Source of the DNA: Rugalucina vietnamica
Taxonomy: Eukaryota; Mollusca; Bivalvia; Lucinida; Lucinidae
DNA: 64,000 bases
Reading direction: 5' to 3'
NCBI GenBank assembly: GCA_964017185.1
Contig: OZ024872.1
Location: 46,028,188 to 46,092,187 of the forward strand
In this document: piece by piece, positions 1-12,339 of the stretch
How the letters are laid out: each line of letters opens with the position of its first letter
How positions within the stretch are numbered: the stretch's first letter is position 1
The notes under the pieces: generated by a model
Databases searched by the model: none
What the model was told of the DNA's origin: nothing
Seen by the model: only the letters and a program-made list of their open reading frames with translations
Program-made: the position numbers and the translations under genes

Positions 1-424
1 CTTTGATCACTTGTTTATCATGGTATGAAAAGTGATTTTTTAAATTGTTAACACGAATAAAGCATATGTACAAAGGAGAAAAAAATCTCTTGTTGAACGC
101 TTTAGACATCAAATAGTAATACCTGCTGAGAACTTGCTGAGAGCATGGAAGAAAATAGCAGTGTCAAAACTGTCTAAAATGCGAAATATAGGGAAACTAT
201 AAAGCGTCTAATGTCATACATGCACATGTAGATTTGTACAGTCACTTGCTTTGATGACGTAAAAAAGTAAGTGACCGATCGTCTATAGATCTAGTACAAT
301 AAGCAATTGACCGATTCTTCCACTGTCATGACTGTACACTCTCCAAGTACCGAAGTACCGTTACTTTCGTTTCACTTTCACTCGCTTAAAATCAGTAAAG
401 AGTAAGCTGAATTATTTTCCGCTT

Positions 425-425
<1 letters not shown>

Positions 426-475
<50 letters not shown>
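426..475. repeat. Poly(T) run within the gene-free left edge (1-617)
   Basis: A run of about 50 T within otherwise unremarkable AT-rich DNA. I see no gene, RNA or clear mobile element in 1-617. Confidence 0.8.
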
Positions 476-617
476 CAGTCCACACCTTTTCCACGGTAGG
501 GGAGCGGAAATGAACGAAAATAACGGCACCTGCGAGTGTACAGTGGAAGGATCAATGAATTACTACAGAAAAAGGCCATTCGTAACCAAATTTTCAATCT
601 AAAGCATCACTGAGGAG

Positions 618-1895
618 AGCGAAAGGTTGTGTTACGTTTTGGGTCAGGTCGGATTAGAACTCTGGTTTCCATGGCAACAGTTAGCTCCTTTAGACTAACA
701 ATGAGAAAACACATAGAGAAAAATCGTCTTCTCCGAAACCAAAAGGCACAGAGCGTTCATATTTTGTGTGTAGCAATGTATATATATATATAGTGGTCCT
801 CTTTAAAAATCCTGCCAACCGCGCCCCTAGGGTCCATACAGGCCCCGCCCTGGGGCGTCGTTTACTGCCTGAGGCTTATAATTGGAAATACATGATAAAC
901 TCTTCTTCTCTGAAACCACAAGAGCCAAAGCTTCTATATTTTGTTGCAGCATTGTTACGTGGAGCTTTACAGAAGTCCTGCGAATCATACCGTTGGGGGC
1001 AAAAATGGCCCCAGCCCGGGGTCATTAGTTTCCATAGACTTACAATGGGACAAGCATAAACAAATCTTCTCGAAAAACAAAAGGCCCAGAGCTTTCATAT
1101 TTTGTGTGTAGCAATGTATAGTGGTCCTATTTATAAATCCTGCCAAGCGTGCCCGTGGGGTTCATATAGGCCCAAGTCCCGGGGATGTCATTATCTGCCA
1201 TAGTCATATAATAGAAAATAAATGTAAAAATATTCCTCTCTGAAACCACAAGAGCCAAAGCTTCTATATTTGGTATGCAGCATTGTTATGTGGAGCTTAA
1301 CATAAATCCTGAGAATCATGCCCCTGGGGTTAAAAATGACCCCACCCTGGGGGTCATTAGATCCCATAGACTTACAATGGGGAAAAACGTAAAAAATCTT
1401 CTTCTCCAAAACCACATGGCCCCGTCCTTTCATATTTGTGTGTAGTATGTATAGTGGTCATTTTTCATGAATCCTGCCAACCGTTGCCCTTTGGTCAATA
1501 CAGGCCACGGCCCATGTGCACCATTATCAGCCATAGACTTATAACAGAAATACATGAAACAATCTTTTTCTCCGAAACCGCAAGACCCAAAGCTTGTATA
1601 TTTGGTATGCAGCAATGCCATGTGGAGCTCTACATAAATCCTTCCAATCATGCCTCTGGGCTCGGGGTGTCATTATACTGACCTAACATGATGGTTTTAT
1701 TAAGTGAACCAAAATGGCGGACAAGAAGATAAATAATTCAGACGAGCTATCCTGTTCATGTAAATAGGGTTTTCAGGTAACATGGCCAAGATGGCCGCCA
1801 TGCCCATATATGCTAAAACTAATGTGTCCAGTGCATGTACTCGGTGACTCTCAGGTGAGCGATCGTTGCCCTTGGGCTACTTGTTATCTATATAA
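618..1895 (+). repeat. GCTCACCTGAGC-family bivalve repeat, copy R1
   Basis: Alternating half-units of roughly 160-170 bp recur, each with a 'TTCTCYGAAACCACAAGAGCC' type block and a 'CATAGACTTACAATGGG' type block. The right end (CTCTCAGGTGAGCGATCG) matches the end of the copy at 18.6-20.1 kb in style. The left end is ill-defined. Stray ORFs here are not genes. Confidence 0.6.
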
Positions 1896-2597
1896 CGTTT
1901 AAAAACAATGTTACATGCTTTGAATTAACGCGAATGTTTGCTCAAATCAGGAGTTTGTATATTGAATGATTTTATGCATATATGGTACAAAGACTCATTG
2001 ACAAACACATTTATCTTTGAAGTTGAATTTGGTAATTTTTGAAAATTTTAGTGAAAAAAAAGAAATTTTATTATTGTTCCATCAGAAAACCAACATAATA
2101 ATTCCGCGTTAAATGCGTTTTCATTCTGAGTAGGCCTATAATTCATTGGATCCAATTCATGATAAATCTGGGAAAACGATAACACTTCAGATTAAGGACA
2201 CACACAGCTGAAGGCATGTATCAGGTTATTGTGGGAGTTAGCCAGGGTTGCCTCCTAGAATTGATTATTTAATTCAATATATGCATTTTCATGATGACTT
2301 ACTTATACGAGTACATGTGTAGAATTTAAAGAAAATCCATGCGTGGGCACATTTCAATAGAGGGCCCGACCAGGAACTAATAACTTGTAAGAATCACTTC
2401 TATTGTGAGAGTTCCTTTCTTACTTTATTGCTATGTGATAGTTCCTAGTCGGGCCTTCTATTCTTACTTTATTGCTAGCGCATTTCCATCATTCTGCTAA
2501 TACAGTATCATGTCAGATTAGGATTGATTCTAGACAGGCAAATACTTTGTTGGGAATTTGTTATTGTTATCGAGCTATTAGTTATCGAGGTAATATA
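1896..2597. other. No recognisable feature
   Basis: AT-rich sequence with no convincing ORF or RNA. A short imperfect inverted pair built on 'gggcccgaccaggaacta' (about 2360) and 'agttcctagtcgggccttc' (about 2440) suggests a small hairpin element near 2360-2460. Confidence 0.35.
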
Positions 2598-3828
2598 CAG
2601 CTCCGTTTCATTAATAACAGACCCCCGCAATGTCGCAAAATAAATTGACCCCGCACCCTGCATTGCATGGCTCATTGCTGGATGGATATTAGTCTGGCCT
2701 GGATGAAACTTCTACAATTTGTGTATACATTTATGTGTGTTAAACTGGTAGTTTGTTTATATTGATCGTGAGCAGTCCGATTGGACCGGAAGCCGTTTTC
2801 GGCATGTACCAAAATTCCGACAGAATTAATGTCAAGTCTTCAACTTTCGGCGATTTGTATTATGTAAGCACTGTGAATACTGCCACTTTCTGACCTGAAT
2901 GTTATTCATTGACATCTATTTGATATACATTAAAACTTGCACCGCATTCGCAATGCATATAAAGTTAAGAAATAATGATTAAATAGACGCTATTTCCTTC
3001 ATTACAGACATATTTCAAGGAAACAAAACTGCTCTTAATGTCTACTTCCATCTTAGTGTGCTCTCGCGCGTTTAATATTTGATTCGTTGAAGTTTCTTTT
3101 GGATGATTACTAATTTAAGCCGTCTTGTTAAAATCGCCAGTCACACTATTTCAATCAATTGTATTCAAAAACCATCAAATGTCCTTAATAAATATATGTT
3201 TAAGAATGTCATTACATAACTTAAAACATTGTCATAGGCAGGTACACATTGCATTAGATACAAGGCTATCGTAACTCTCTTTAAATAATCATGACAACTG
3301 TTAATGATATTCTCAGATGTACAGTATTTAAATTTGATAAACTTTCAGACAATATGTGCTGAAAACATGCATTTGCATGGTAGCATTATACAGGGTAGTA
3401 GGTATAGTTAGGTATTCCATTTCTAATTCAGTACTTAAGCAAATGTGATGTTAGTTTTAAGGTCTTAAGCAAATGTGATGTTAGTTTTAAGGTATCTACA
3501 ATAGATGCCAATGAACAACATTCATGTCAGAAACTGGCAATATTCACAGTACTTACATAATACCAATCGCCGAAAACTTGACATTAAATATACCAGAATT
3601 TTGGTACACGCCGAAAGCAGCTTCCTGTCCCATCGGACTGCTCACGATCAATATAAACAAACTACCAGTTTAACACACATAAATATATACACAAATTGTA
3701 GAAGTTTCATCCAGGCCAGACTTATAACCATCCAGCAATGAACCATGTAATGTAGGGTGCGGGGTCAATTTATTTTGCGACATTGCAGGGGTATGTTATT
3801 AATGAAACGAAGCTGTAGTTTCATCATA
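2598..3828. mobile_element. Foldback element with ~330-bp imperfect inverted repeats
   Basis: Sequence from about 2598 (cgtttcattaataacagac...) returns as its diverged reverse complement at about 3500-3828 (...ttattaatgaaacgaagctg). The arms hold the same blocks in mirrored order. The spacer of about 0.57 kb contains a 30-bp unit repeated exactly (3434-3463, 3464-3493). No transposase is seen, so this is a non-autonomous DNA element of unknown superfamily. Confidence 0.65.
3434..3493. repeat. 30-bp exact tandem duplication
   Basis: The unit beginning CTTAAGCAAATGTGATG occurs twice back to back inside the foldback spacer. It looks like a recent slippage duplication. Confidence 0.85.
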
Positions 3829-4048
3829 GAAGTGCCTATGATACAAAAGCGATTTATAACGTGGATTTAAAACTTGTATTTCGCGCTTTCTCTAGAATCA
3901 TGTAAAATTCAATTCAAACATAATTATGTGAACAAACAAAAAAGAAAAGAAAAAGAAGAAAGAAATCTTTCATGAGCCTCAGGATGTTATATCAGAACCT
4001 ACTGCTCAAATCAGATTCATATTGCATAGTATACCTTTTTTTCTTCAG

Positions 4049-4437
4049 GCTAATGATGGTGCTAACTGAGGCAACTAGTACCACAACGAAAGAAGGGGAT
4101 AAGTTTAGTATACCTTCCTACCACAGTAAACCAAATGAATGTGTTCTTCCATTGCCGAGTAACATGTATGGAATTTGTAAGATTGTCATTTACATTTTCC
4201 TACTTGCATCATATGTGGATGGTAAACCAATAAATGAATCAAAAAAACCTATACCAATACCTCGAACTGATGTCGATATTGAATCATGCTCTGCTACTTC
4301 ATATATAGTCAAATATCGGGAAGTGCTAATTACCACTGATGGAGAAGGTTGTCCTACAGGGACCTCTTACTTGTGTGGCTATGATCAGACAGGGCGCGTC
4401 ATAGAGATCTGTCAAGAATACATGGAGTGTACTCCAG
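4049..4437 (+). CDS. Receptor exon 1: signal peptide and first cysteines
   Basis: The exon probably begins at 4049 after a pyrimidine-rich acceptor (tttttttcttcag), so an upstream 5' UTR exon is likely. Coding is taken from ATG 4164. It encodes the signal peptide and cysteines C42, C63, C71, C83 and C89. It ends at a strong donor (CCAG|GTAAGA) in phase 1. The reading frame is also open upstream of 4164 to 3972, so a longer N-terminus cannot be excluded. Confidence 0.7.
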
Positions 4438-7400
4438 GTAAGAAATTATATGCATGAACTTAGAATTTGCATCATGGTTTACCTTGTACACATTGGACTT
4501 ACCTTGCATCACACAGGGCACTTTCTCATGGGTCATAGGTGTTTACTTGGAACCCCTAAATATAAAAGTTTTTTTTTCTGCTAAAAAAGTTTGTACAACG
4601 TAAATATTAATGGTTCCCATAGCAACTGATGTATAAAATACGTTCATTGACAATGACCTTGTATCTGCACATTTGAGTGTGTATCCGCTACTACATCATG
4701 TATTTCATCTTCAAGTTATTAATGTCCAAGTGAGGTTCCCATACTCCAAGGTGGACAGTCACGTGAAACCGAGAGTTTTGTGCTACTGTGGGATCACCAT
4801 CCATGATAAACTCGCGTGTTTGCCGATATTTTAGTTGCATCTTAAATTAATTCATTTTCAGTTTGCAAATATGATATAGATTTGAAAAGCATATCTGATT
4901 TTTTTTTTAATTTTCTATGTGAAGCCAGTTTTGCTGTGATATGATGGATTTTTGCACATTTTTTTAATTTTTAGTAGTAAGATATTCCCTTACTGTACCT
5001 TAATTGGGTGTGGCTTGGTGACAATTGGTGACAATTGTAAGATTTACTGAACTGAAACTCAAAATGTATATACTAGCATCATAAATACATATCGAACTGT
5101 TTTACCTGGTCAAATTTTGCTGAAATATATATAATCTATGCAGTGTATATCAAAGAAGTGAACACATTTTGATAAGTCTCCAGGAGGAAAATTACCAGTT
5201 CTTAGTGCAGACTTATTTCATTACTAATTGACAAGGGGCCCCGCCCATTGGGGCCTGGCAGAAATAGATGGGCTGCTTGTGTCTCCAGGCAAAGTTTACC
5301 GCTCAAGCCTGAGCCTGCCCAGGAAAAGTGGTTTAGTCAAACCAACCATACACATAAGCCTTACTGGTTTGCTTGGATGGTTATATTTATGAAGCACATT
5401 TTGAGTGTCATGTCATCCTTATGTTAAGTAAAAGTCCCATAAAATGGAAGCAGCGTCCCAACATGACCATTGATGTTGGGACGTAAAGCATTAATTCAAA
5501 CAAACAACCTGACTGACAAAAATAACAAAGAATCAGTAGTTCTAAGATGATAAACTCCGGAATAAAGATTTTCATGTTACAAATTTCATGGAACAAATGT
5601 GCCGGATTAGAGGATTGGTCGATTTTGTACGAAATGTCACCGATTGAAAAACTTAAAAATCCACTTGAACTGGATATATGTTTGCTTGTATTGAGGTTAT
5701 ATTGTCAATCAGGCAAATCAGGATGAACCAACCGTTTCCTATGTATTGACAATTGTTTGGTCAGTGGTCAGTAGTCAGTAGTTTATAAGTATTGCCTGGA
5801 GACACAAGCAGCTCATCTATTCTTTCAATGTTTGAATAGCAAAGAACTGAGGTTTGTGTGCATATATTGTTTTACTAAACCACATTTCTGGACATGCTAA
5901 GACCTTCTTACAGATTGTATGCAGCATTGCACCCATCTATCCATTTCTTACAGTCCCTATATATACAAGCATTGATGATGGTCCCATTGTCAATTGGGAA
6001 TGTTAGTTGATTTAGCGCTTTATTTCCATGGTAAACAGCCAAGGTGATGTCGAGACGGTCGGTTATCTAAACTACAGGTACACCCCATTTGAAAAAAACC
6101 TCCAACCTCCAAAGCATTTTATATATACTGATGGATAGACAAAACAAAAGCAAAATGGTTGACGGTTCTGTCAACAATTTTTCAGTGATGTTGTTCGTTT
6201 CCTTGTTGTTAGTTAAATTTCGGAGGACATGAGGTGACTTGCTAATGGTCACAACACAACAGAAGTAGGTTTCGAGGCCAGGAGCTTTATCGCCATAGTT
6301 TTGTACTCTACAACAAGGCTACCCTGCTCCTCTTAGACGGAATATTTCCATCAGTGTACCATTAGACCTCTCCACATCGACGCTGTAACGGCAGTGGAGC
6401 GCGGTCACTCAGTGTATCGCAGTGCAAGTTAGCCAGCTGATCTACGTTCGTCTAGGACATAGATTTGAAGCCATGCCCAAAGAACAGAAAAGCATGCGAG
6501 AAGTGTTCCCACTATATATATACGATAGAGTTTCTTTTAGTTTTTTTTTCTTTCTATAAAGTCCTTCTACAAATGCATAGACTTATAAGTTGGTATTGCC
6601 TATTTATCTGTAATTTCCACCTGTAGTTACTATACTGAAATAAATTATTAAGTTAGCATTTCTTTCGGCTAATCCTAAGTTGTTACAAGCCATGTTATGG
6701 TTGTGTTGCAAACATAACATTATTTGAGTCATCTCATGTGGCGACTGCTTTTTGCCAAAGAAGGTAACCAAGTAGCTTCCTAAGTGCATATGTAAGTACT
6801 CTACTTTAATGTAAGTTTTATAAGGGTTTCATTTGATTTTCAGTATAGAACTGTGTGCAGTCAGCCAATAAAGGTATTTACACCATGGACGTATTGATAA
6901 TATTAACTTGGGGGCACAGTTAGGGTAATTATGAAGTGAAAAACCCTAAGTTATTTATTTTTTCAAGATACTGCAGCTGTTAGTAAAGTAAATGTTGTAA
7001 GGAAAAATATTATATTAGTTGCGCTTTTGTTATTTATATTCATATCCAAAATTTCTACAAGAAATATCGATCCGTTTCTAACTGAGAGCAAAAAACGTGA
7101 GTTTATCATGAATGGTGATCCCACAGTAGTATTCGGTCTATGTCCGAACACTAGCACAAAATTTGACTTGTCTGAGGTCAAACTCGAGCTATAAGCTCAG
7201 CAGTCAGCGTTTCCTCCTCTACCCTGACAATGAAACAAAATATGTCTCCTTTGAAGTAACCCTTACAAACCATGCTGTACTGTTCTTCGCGTATACGATC
7301 TGCATTTTGTTTTGCTTTATTCATCAACTGATTACATTCTCGACATCTATAATATACTATAAGTCGAGTTACATGTACCTGCTAATTTTTGGGGATCATA

Positions 7401-10400
7401 ACAAGTCTGATTGATAAAATTACAGTTACATCGTTTAAGAAGCATCCAATTTTCCTCCGTTTCATTGTGTATATCTTTACAAAAATGGCATGCATTGTCA
7501 CAACTATATGCTTATTCCTTATCATTATATCCTTTCTTGCATTGTAAACAAAATTGTCTAGAAATCATGTGACCTTCAAAGGTAGATATTAGCAATATCT
7601 AACTTAGCAGGTCACATGATTTCTAGACAGTTTTGTGGATCATTATGTTGGTCGTGAAAGTAAAGATAGATACGTATGTTCCCTTCAGGCCCTTCAAATA
7701 AAATCCCATTGAAATGTTCGTTAAATAGAATGATAATCTAGAAGTCTAACAACACTTTCCGGAAGTGTTTCACATCATCAATGTTGTCAAAAAGAGCCAA
7801 TTTTGTTTATTCTTTGAACCAGGCAACGCGTGCTGGAGTTTAAGAAATTACCGTGAGCAAATTATTTTTAAATTACTAAACTCAGTTGCTAGGGGTAATA
7901 CATAAAGGGTGTTTGCTGCTTACATTTACTGCCAACATGTTCGCTGCTGTTAATAAATAACAAATCCATATTCGGAGTTATTCTCTGTAATTTGTCCAAT
8001 ATTATGCTGCTATCATTTGACATTTCTGAACTTCCGGATTATATTTTGTTGAATAACTAAAATGGATACAGATATTTTCCTAATATTTTATATTTGAATA
8101 CATATTGATGGTTTGTATCGGACAAACCATGAAAATGATCGATCTAAGGAACTTTTTTCACCCCATTTTTTTCAGTAGAAATTAGGGGGCCGGGTAAATT
8201 AAATTCACCACGAGGACCGTGGTTCTCTAAATGTTATGAACCACTGCAGAAGCTGAGGGTGAGGTTATGGCCATGTAAAATCGATTTAAGCCCGCCAGTA
8301 ACTTTGTGTTACTGATCGTTCCAAGGCGATACTTCTGTAGTGGTTCTTTATGTTTATGTTATGATATGATTCAAGGCTTATTATAGCAGCAGTAGATGTA
8401 TCTCCGTCATTATCCGTTAGGTGAAACTGCTAGAAATTTTAGGTGTTTCAATGAAATGGGGTCGAAATAAAGTAGCAAATAAAAAAAATAAAACAAAATA
8501 TAAATAAAAAAAAACTCTTAAAACTTATATGCACACAACCCTACATTTTTCATTCTTTTATCCTACTAATCTGATAAGTTCTACTTTAAGAGAAAATACG
8601 AGCAAAAGTTTGAATCTTCAAATATTGTTTCTACACAATTTCAATTTATGACTTGTACCAACTTTTCAAGTTAGGGGTAGGGTTGATAAATGGTACGTAA
8701 AATTTTAACGCCCGCTTCAAGATGCACAGAATTGTGTGTTTGTGGTCCTATATGTTAAGGTATTTTATTTCATGTAAGATCGGAGAGCGGCGAAATAAAA
8801 TGATGTTTGAAAACTAGTTAGAGATTCACCACGAGGACCGAAGAACTAACTAAATGTTATGAACCACTGCAGAAGCTGAGGGTGAGGTTATGGCCATGTA
8901 AAACCGGTTTAAGCCCGCCAGTAACTTTGTGTTACTGATCGTTCCAAGGCGATACTTCTGTAGTGGTTCTTTTTGTTTTATGTCTTGGTGTTTAAATGTT
9001 TTGTGCCGTTGGCGCCTTATGTATGTTTTCATATTTTTAGTTAAGTTAAGGTAACTGAGTGGCCACCTATTGAGAAAATAACTGCTCATTCGGCTTACGA
9101 TGTGTTTCATGGTATAAGTACCTGATTGTTAGTTTGTTTTTTTCCCACCTCGGTTTTTGGAGTGGGAATCTTTTTCTGATTGCGCCTTTTCCTGATCTTT
9201 GCCTACTTGTACCTTTGAATATAACAACATCCAGATTAAATGATATGATTCAAGGCTTATTATAGCAGCAGTAGATGTATCTCCGTTATTATCCGTTAGG
9301 TGCAACTGCTAGAAATTTTAGGTGTTTCAATGAAATGGGGTCGAAGAAATAAAGTAGCAAATAAAAAATAATAATAATAATAAATAAAAACTCTTAAAAC
9401 TTATATGCACACAACCCTACATTTTTCATTCTTTTATCCTACTAATCTGTTCAAGTTATACTTGATGAGAAAATACGAGAAAAAGTTTGGGGGTAGGGTT
9501 GATAAATGGTACGTAAAATTTTAACGCCCGCTTCAAGATGCACAGAATTGTGTGTTTGTGGTCCTATATGATAAGGTATTTTATTTGCTGTAAGATCGGA
9601 GAGCGGCGAAATAAAATGATGTTTGAAAACTAGTAAGAGATTCACCATGGAGGACCGAAGAACTAACTAAATGTTATGAACCACTGCAGAAGCTGAGGGA
9701 AGGTTATGGCCATGTAAAACCGGTTTAAGCCCGCCAGTAACTTTGTGTTACTGATCGTTCCAAGGCGATACTTCTGTGGTGGTTCTTTTTGTTTTATGTC
9801 TTGGCGTTTAAAATTTTTATGCTGTTGGCGCCTTATGTATGTTTTCATATTTTTAGTTAAGTTAAGGTAACTGAATGGCCACCTATTGAGAAAATAACTG
9901 CTTATTCGGCTTACGATATGTTTCATGGTATAAGTACCTGATCGTTAGTTTGTTTTTTCTCACCTCGGTTTTTGGAGTGGGAATCTTTTTCTGATTGCGC
10001 CTTTTCCTGATCTTTGCCTACTTGTACCTTTTTGGTATATTTTTGTTCAGGATATTTATATACAAATGAAACAAAAGAAAAAAATATTTCTTACTTTTAA
10101 ACATTTTGTTATTAGAGGTCTCATTCACAGGCATGTACATGTAGCTTGAAAAAAAAATGCACACTACCCTACATTAATTTTTGCTTCCAAATGTCTTCTT
10201 TTATACTTAGGAAGCCAAAAGGAGTTGTTAGAAATAAGTTTGAATACTTTTTCATTGGCAGCGAACGTCCTTAAACTCCAGCGCTCATTTAACTGCCTGC
10301 TGTATAGCAGTTTAGAAGGTAGCATTCCTATTTTACCCCATGAAATTGCATTCAGTTTTAAACACCACTATGACCTTACGTCAAAATGCTATTATAGTAC

Positions 10401-12300
10401 GCAATAAATCAATTTTTGTCACGTGATCGTCCACAAGTAATTTTCTCATGTTCCAAATTCATGATCCCCGAGATGAAAACAAATAAATCAATAAATGACA
10501 TGGCTATGCCTAAGTGGTCTTGGTTATATTTATGTAACATTTTACTTCTTTTTTTTTTTTTTCAGGTACCACCCACGGGTTCGTTATTAATCTAGAAGAT
10601 AGGACCGTCGTGACCAAATGCCTACCTTGTAAAGATGGTTGGTTTGAGCCAGAATATACCAACTCTTCAAGGAGCAGTCTCTTGTTAGGATGTACTTACA
10701 AGCACAAACTCGCGAGAAACATAAGCAACAACCTGATACTGTTTGAAGATGGGTCAGCATCTCGCGCTACAAGGTGGTATTGTGACATCGAGAATGGATA
10801 CTATGAGGAAGGTGGTACTACGTTTTGTGATGATGTTCCGACAAAACCATGCAACTGTGTATGGAAAGCATGTTCAAGTGGTCATTTACTGCGACCAGGT
10901 AAGAATTTATGTACAGGTTTGTTAAAGCAGGGAGTTCATATAACAGTTTGATTTATGTGTTGTTATGCTATAAAATGCAGGTCAACAGTTTTGGCCATAT
11001 TATGCATGTAGGATATCCTAGCCACTCTACAAGATGAGCTACTCAATGGCGTGTATATCATTCTAGCCATCAGGCTCTAGCAGGATGTACAACGATCGAT
11101 AGTAATACTGACAACGATTCCTGAGCTAACGCTATGTACGAATGCCATTTGGTCAGATAACCGGATGTTTAACTAATAACAGATCAAATAATAGTATTCC
11201 CACCTTTTAATAGTTTTAATCTTGTGTGCATGGGGTATCAATGAATTTGTATATTGGCGTATTCACAAAATACAGTAAAAGTTTGTTACAAAGGTGCCTA
11301 AACATCGATATCAATGCGTCTTTTTATCCATATTTATATACCCATATGTGTCCAACACTTGTATGTGCAATCACACTGAATCCAGTTTGGTTTGAGTTAT
11401 CTTTTTGGGTCAAGGAAACAGTTGTCGGGGGCTTGAATAACGTAGTGGATAACGCACACGCACTTCTGCAGTCCGAGTTCAAATCCGGGTCAGGGCATGT
11501 GGCTGAGTAGTTGTCGCCCGTCCAAGTTCGGTGTGTTTCCTGGGGTTCTCTGGTTTCCTCCATCACGTTTGACCACATTACGCCGACATTCGCGCATCCA
11601 AGAACGCGATTGAAGTAAAATAATAATAATAATAAACGTTTAGACTTTGAATCTGATCAGAGATTTGTATTTTTATGACGCCATAGGCACTTATTACAGA
11701 CTACAGTGCTCTGGTGTTAAATGGCATATATGTTATTGAGCTCCAAAATGGACGTTTTAGAGATTTTTTTCGGAATAAATTTTGTTATGTTATTTTCAGA
11801 CGGGGCATGCATCTTGTGTCAACGTGACCAGAAACTGGACCCTCACGATGATTTTAGGTGCAAGCGCGTCGAGGAGTTTGGTGTACCGAACTCCGCGACA
11901 CCAAGCTCCAGCTCAGGACAAGTGTCTGAAGGTAATATTCTAATTGCGGTAAACCGGTAGATCGAGGTTCTGTTTCTGCATAAGCAATTACAAGTATACC
12001 ATCTTGAGTTTTTGCTGATGTTGCCATGATTGTGTTTATCCTAGAATTTGCCGCATTAAATCTTTATGGTAACTGAAACTAATTTTAAAGTTTCGTATCA
12101 TTTAAATAATTCAAAAAGGAGAAGCATTTGCTAGTGACCTATAAAAAGATATGGGATGTTAATTGATGAAGTTATCTTGTGGCTGGAATATTTCAAACCA
12201 AACCTATTTAAACAACAAAAAACTAATACCATTCGTTTTGGTTTTCGTATACCACTTACATGTAAAAGAGTAATGATCGATCAACGGATATTGAGCTCAC

Positions 12301-12339
<39 letters not shown>

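Larger units (their letters stand above)
7938..10275 (-). mobile_element. Old TTAA-family DNA element, swollen by insertions and duplication
   Basis: The ends (about GTTCGCTGCTGTTAA at 7941 and GCAGCGAACGTCCTTAA at 10259-10275) and internal blocks match the 929-944 bp TTAA elements at 29.2 and 54.4 kb in reverse orientation, at much lower identity. It has grown to 2.3 kb by insertion of a 400-bp dispersed repeat and a tandem segmental duplication with a period of about 0.88 kb (about 8352-9236 and 9240-10020). Non-coding. Confidence 0.6.

Noticed and set aside
8850-9926. Conserved 86-87 residue antisense protein (two copies)
   Set aside because: Conservation follows the 'D' repeat and the local tandem duplication, not a gene.
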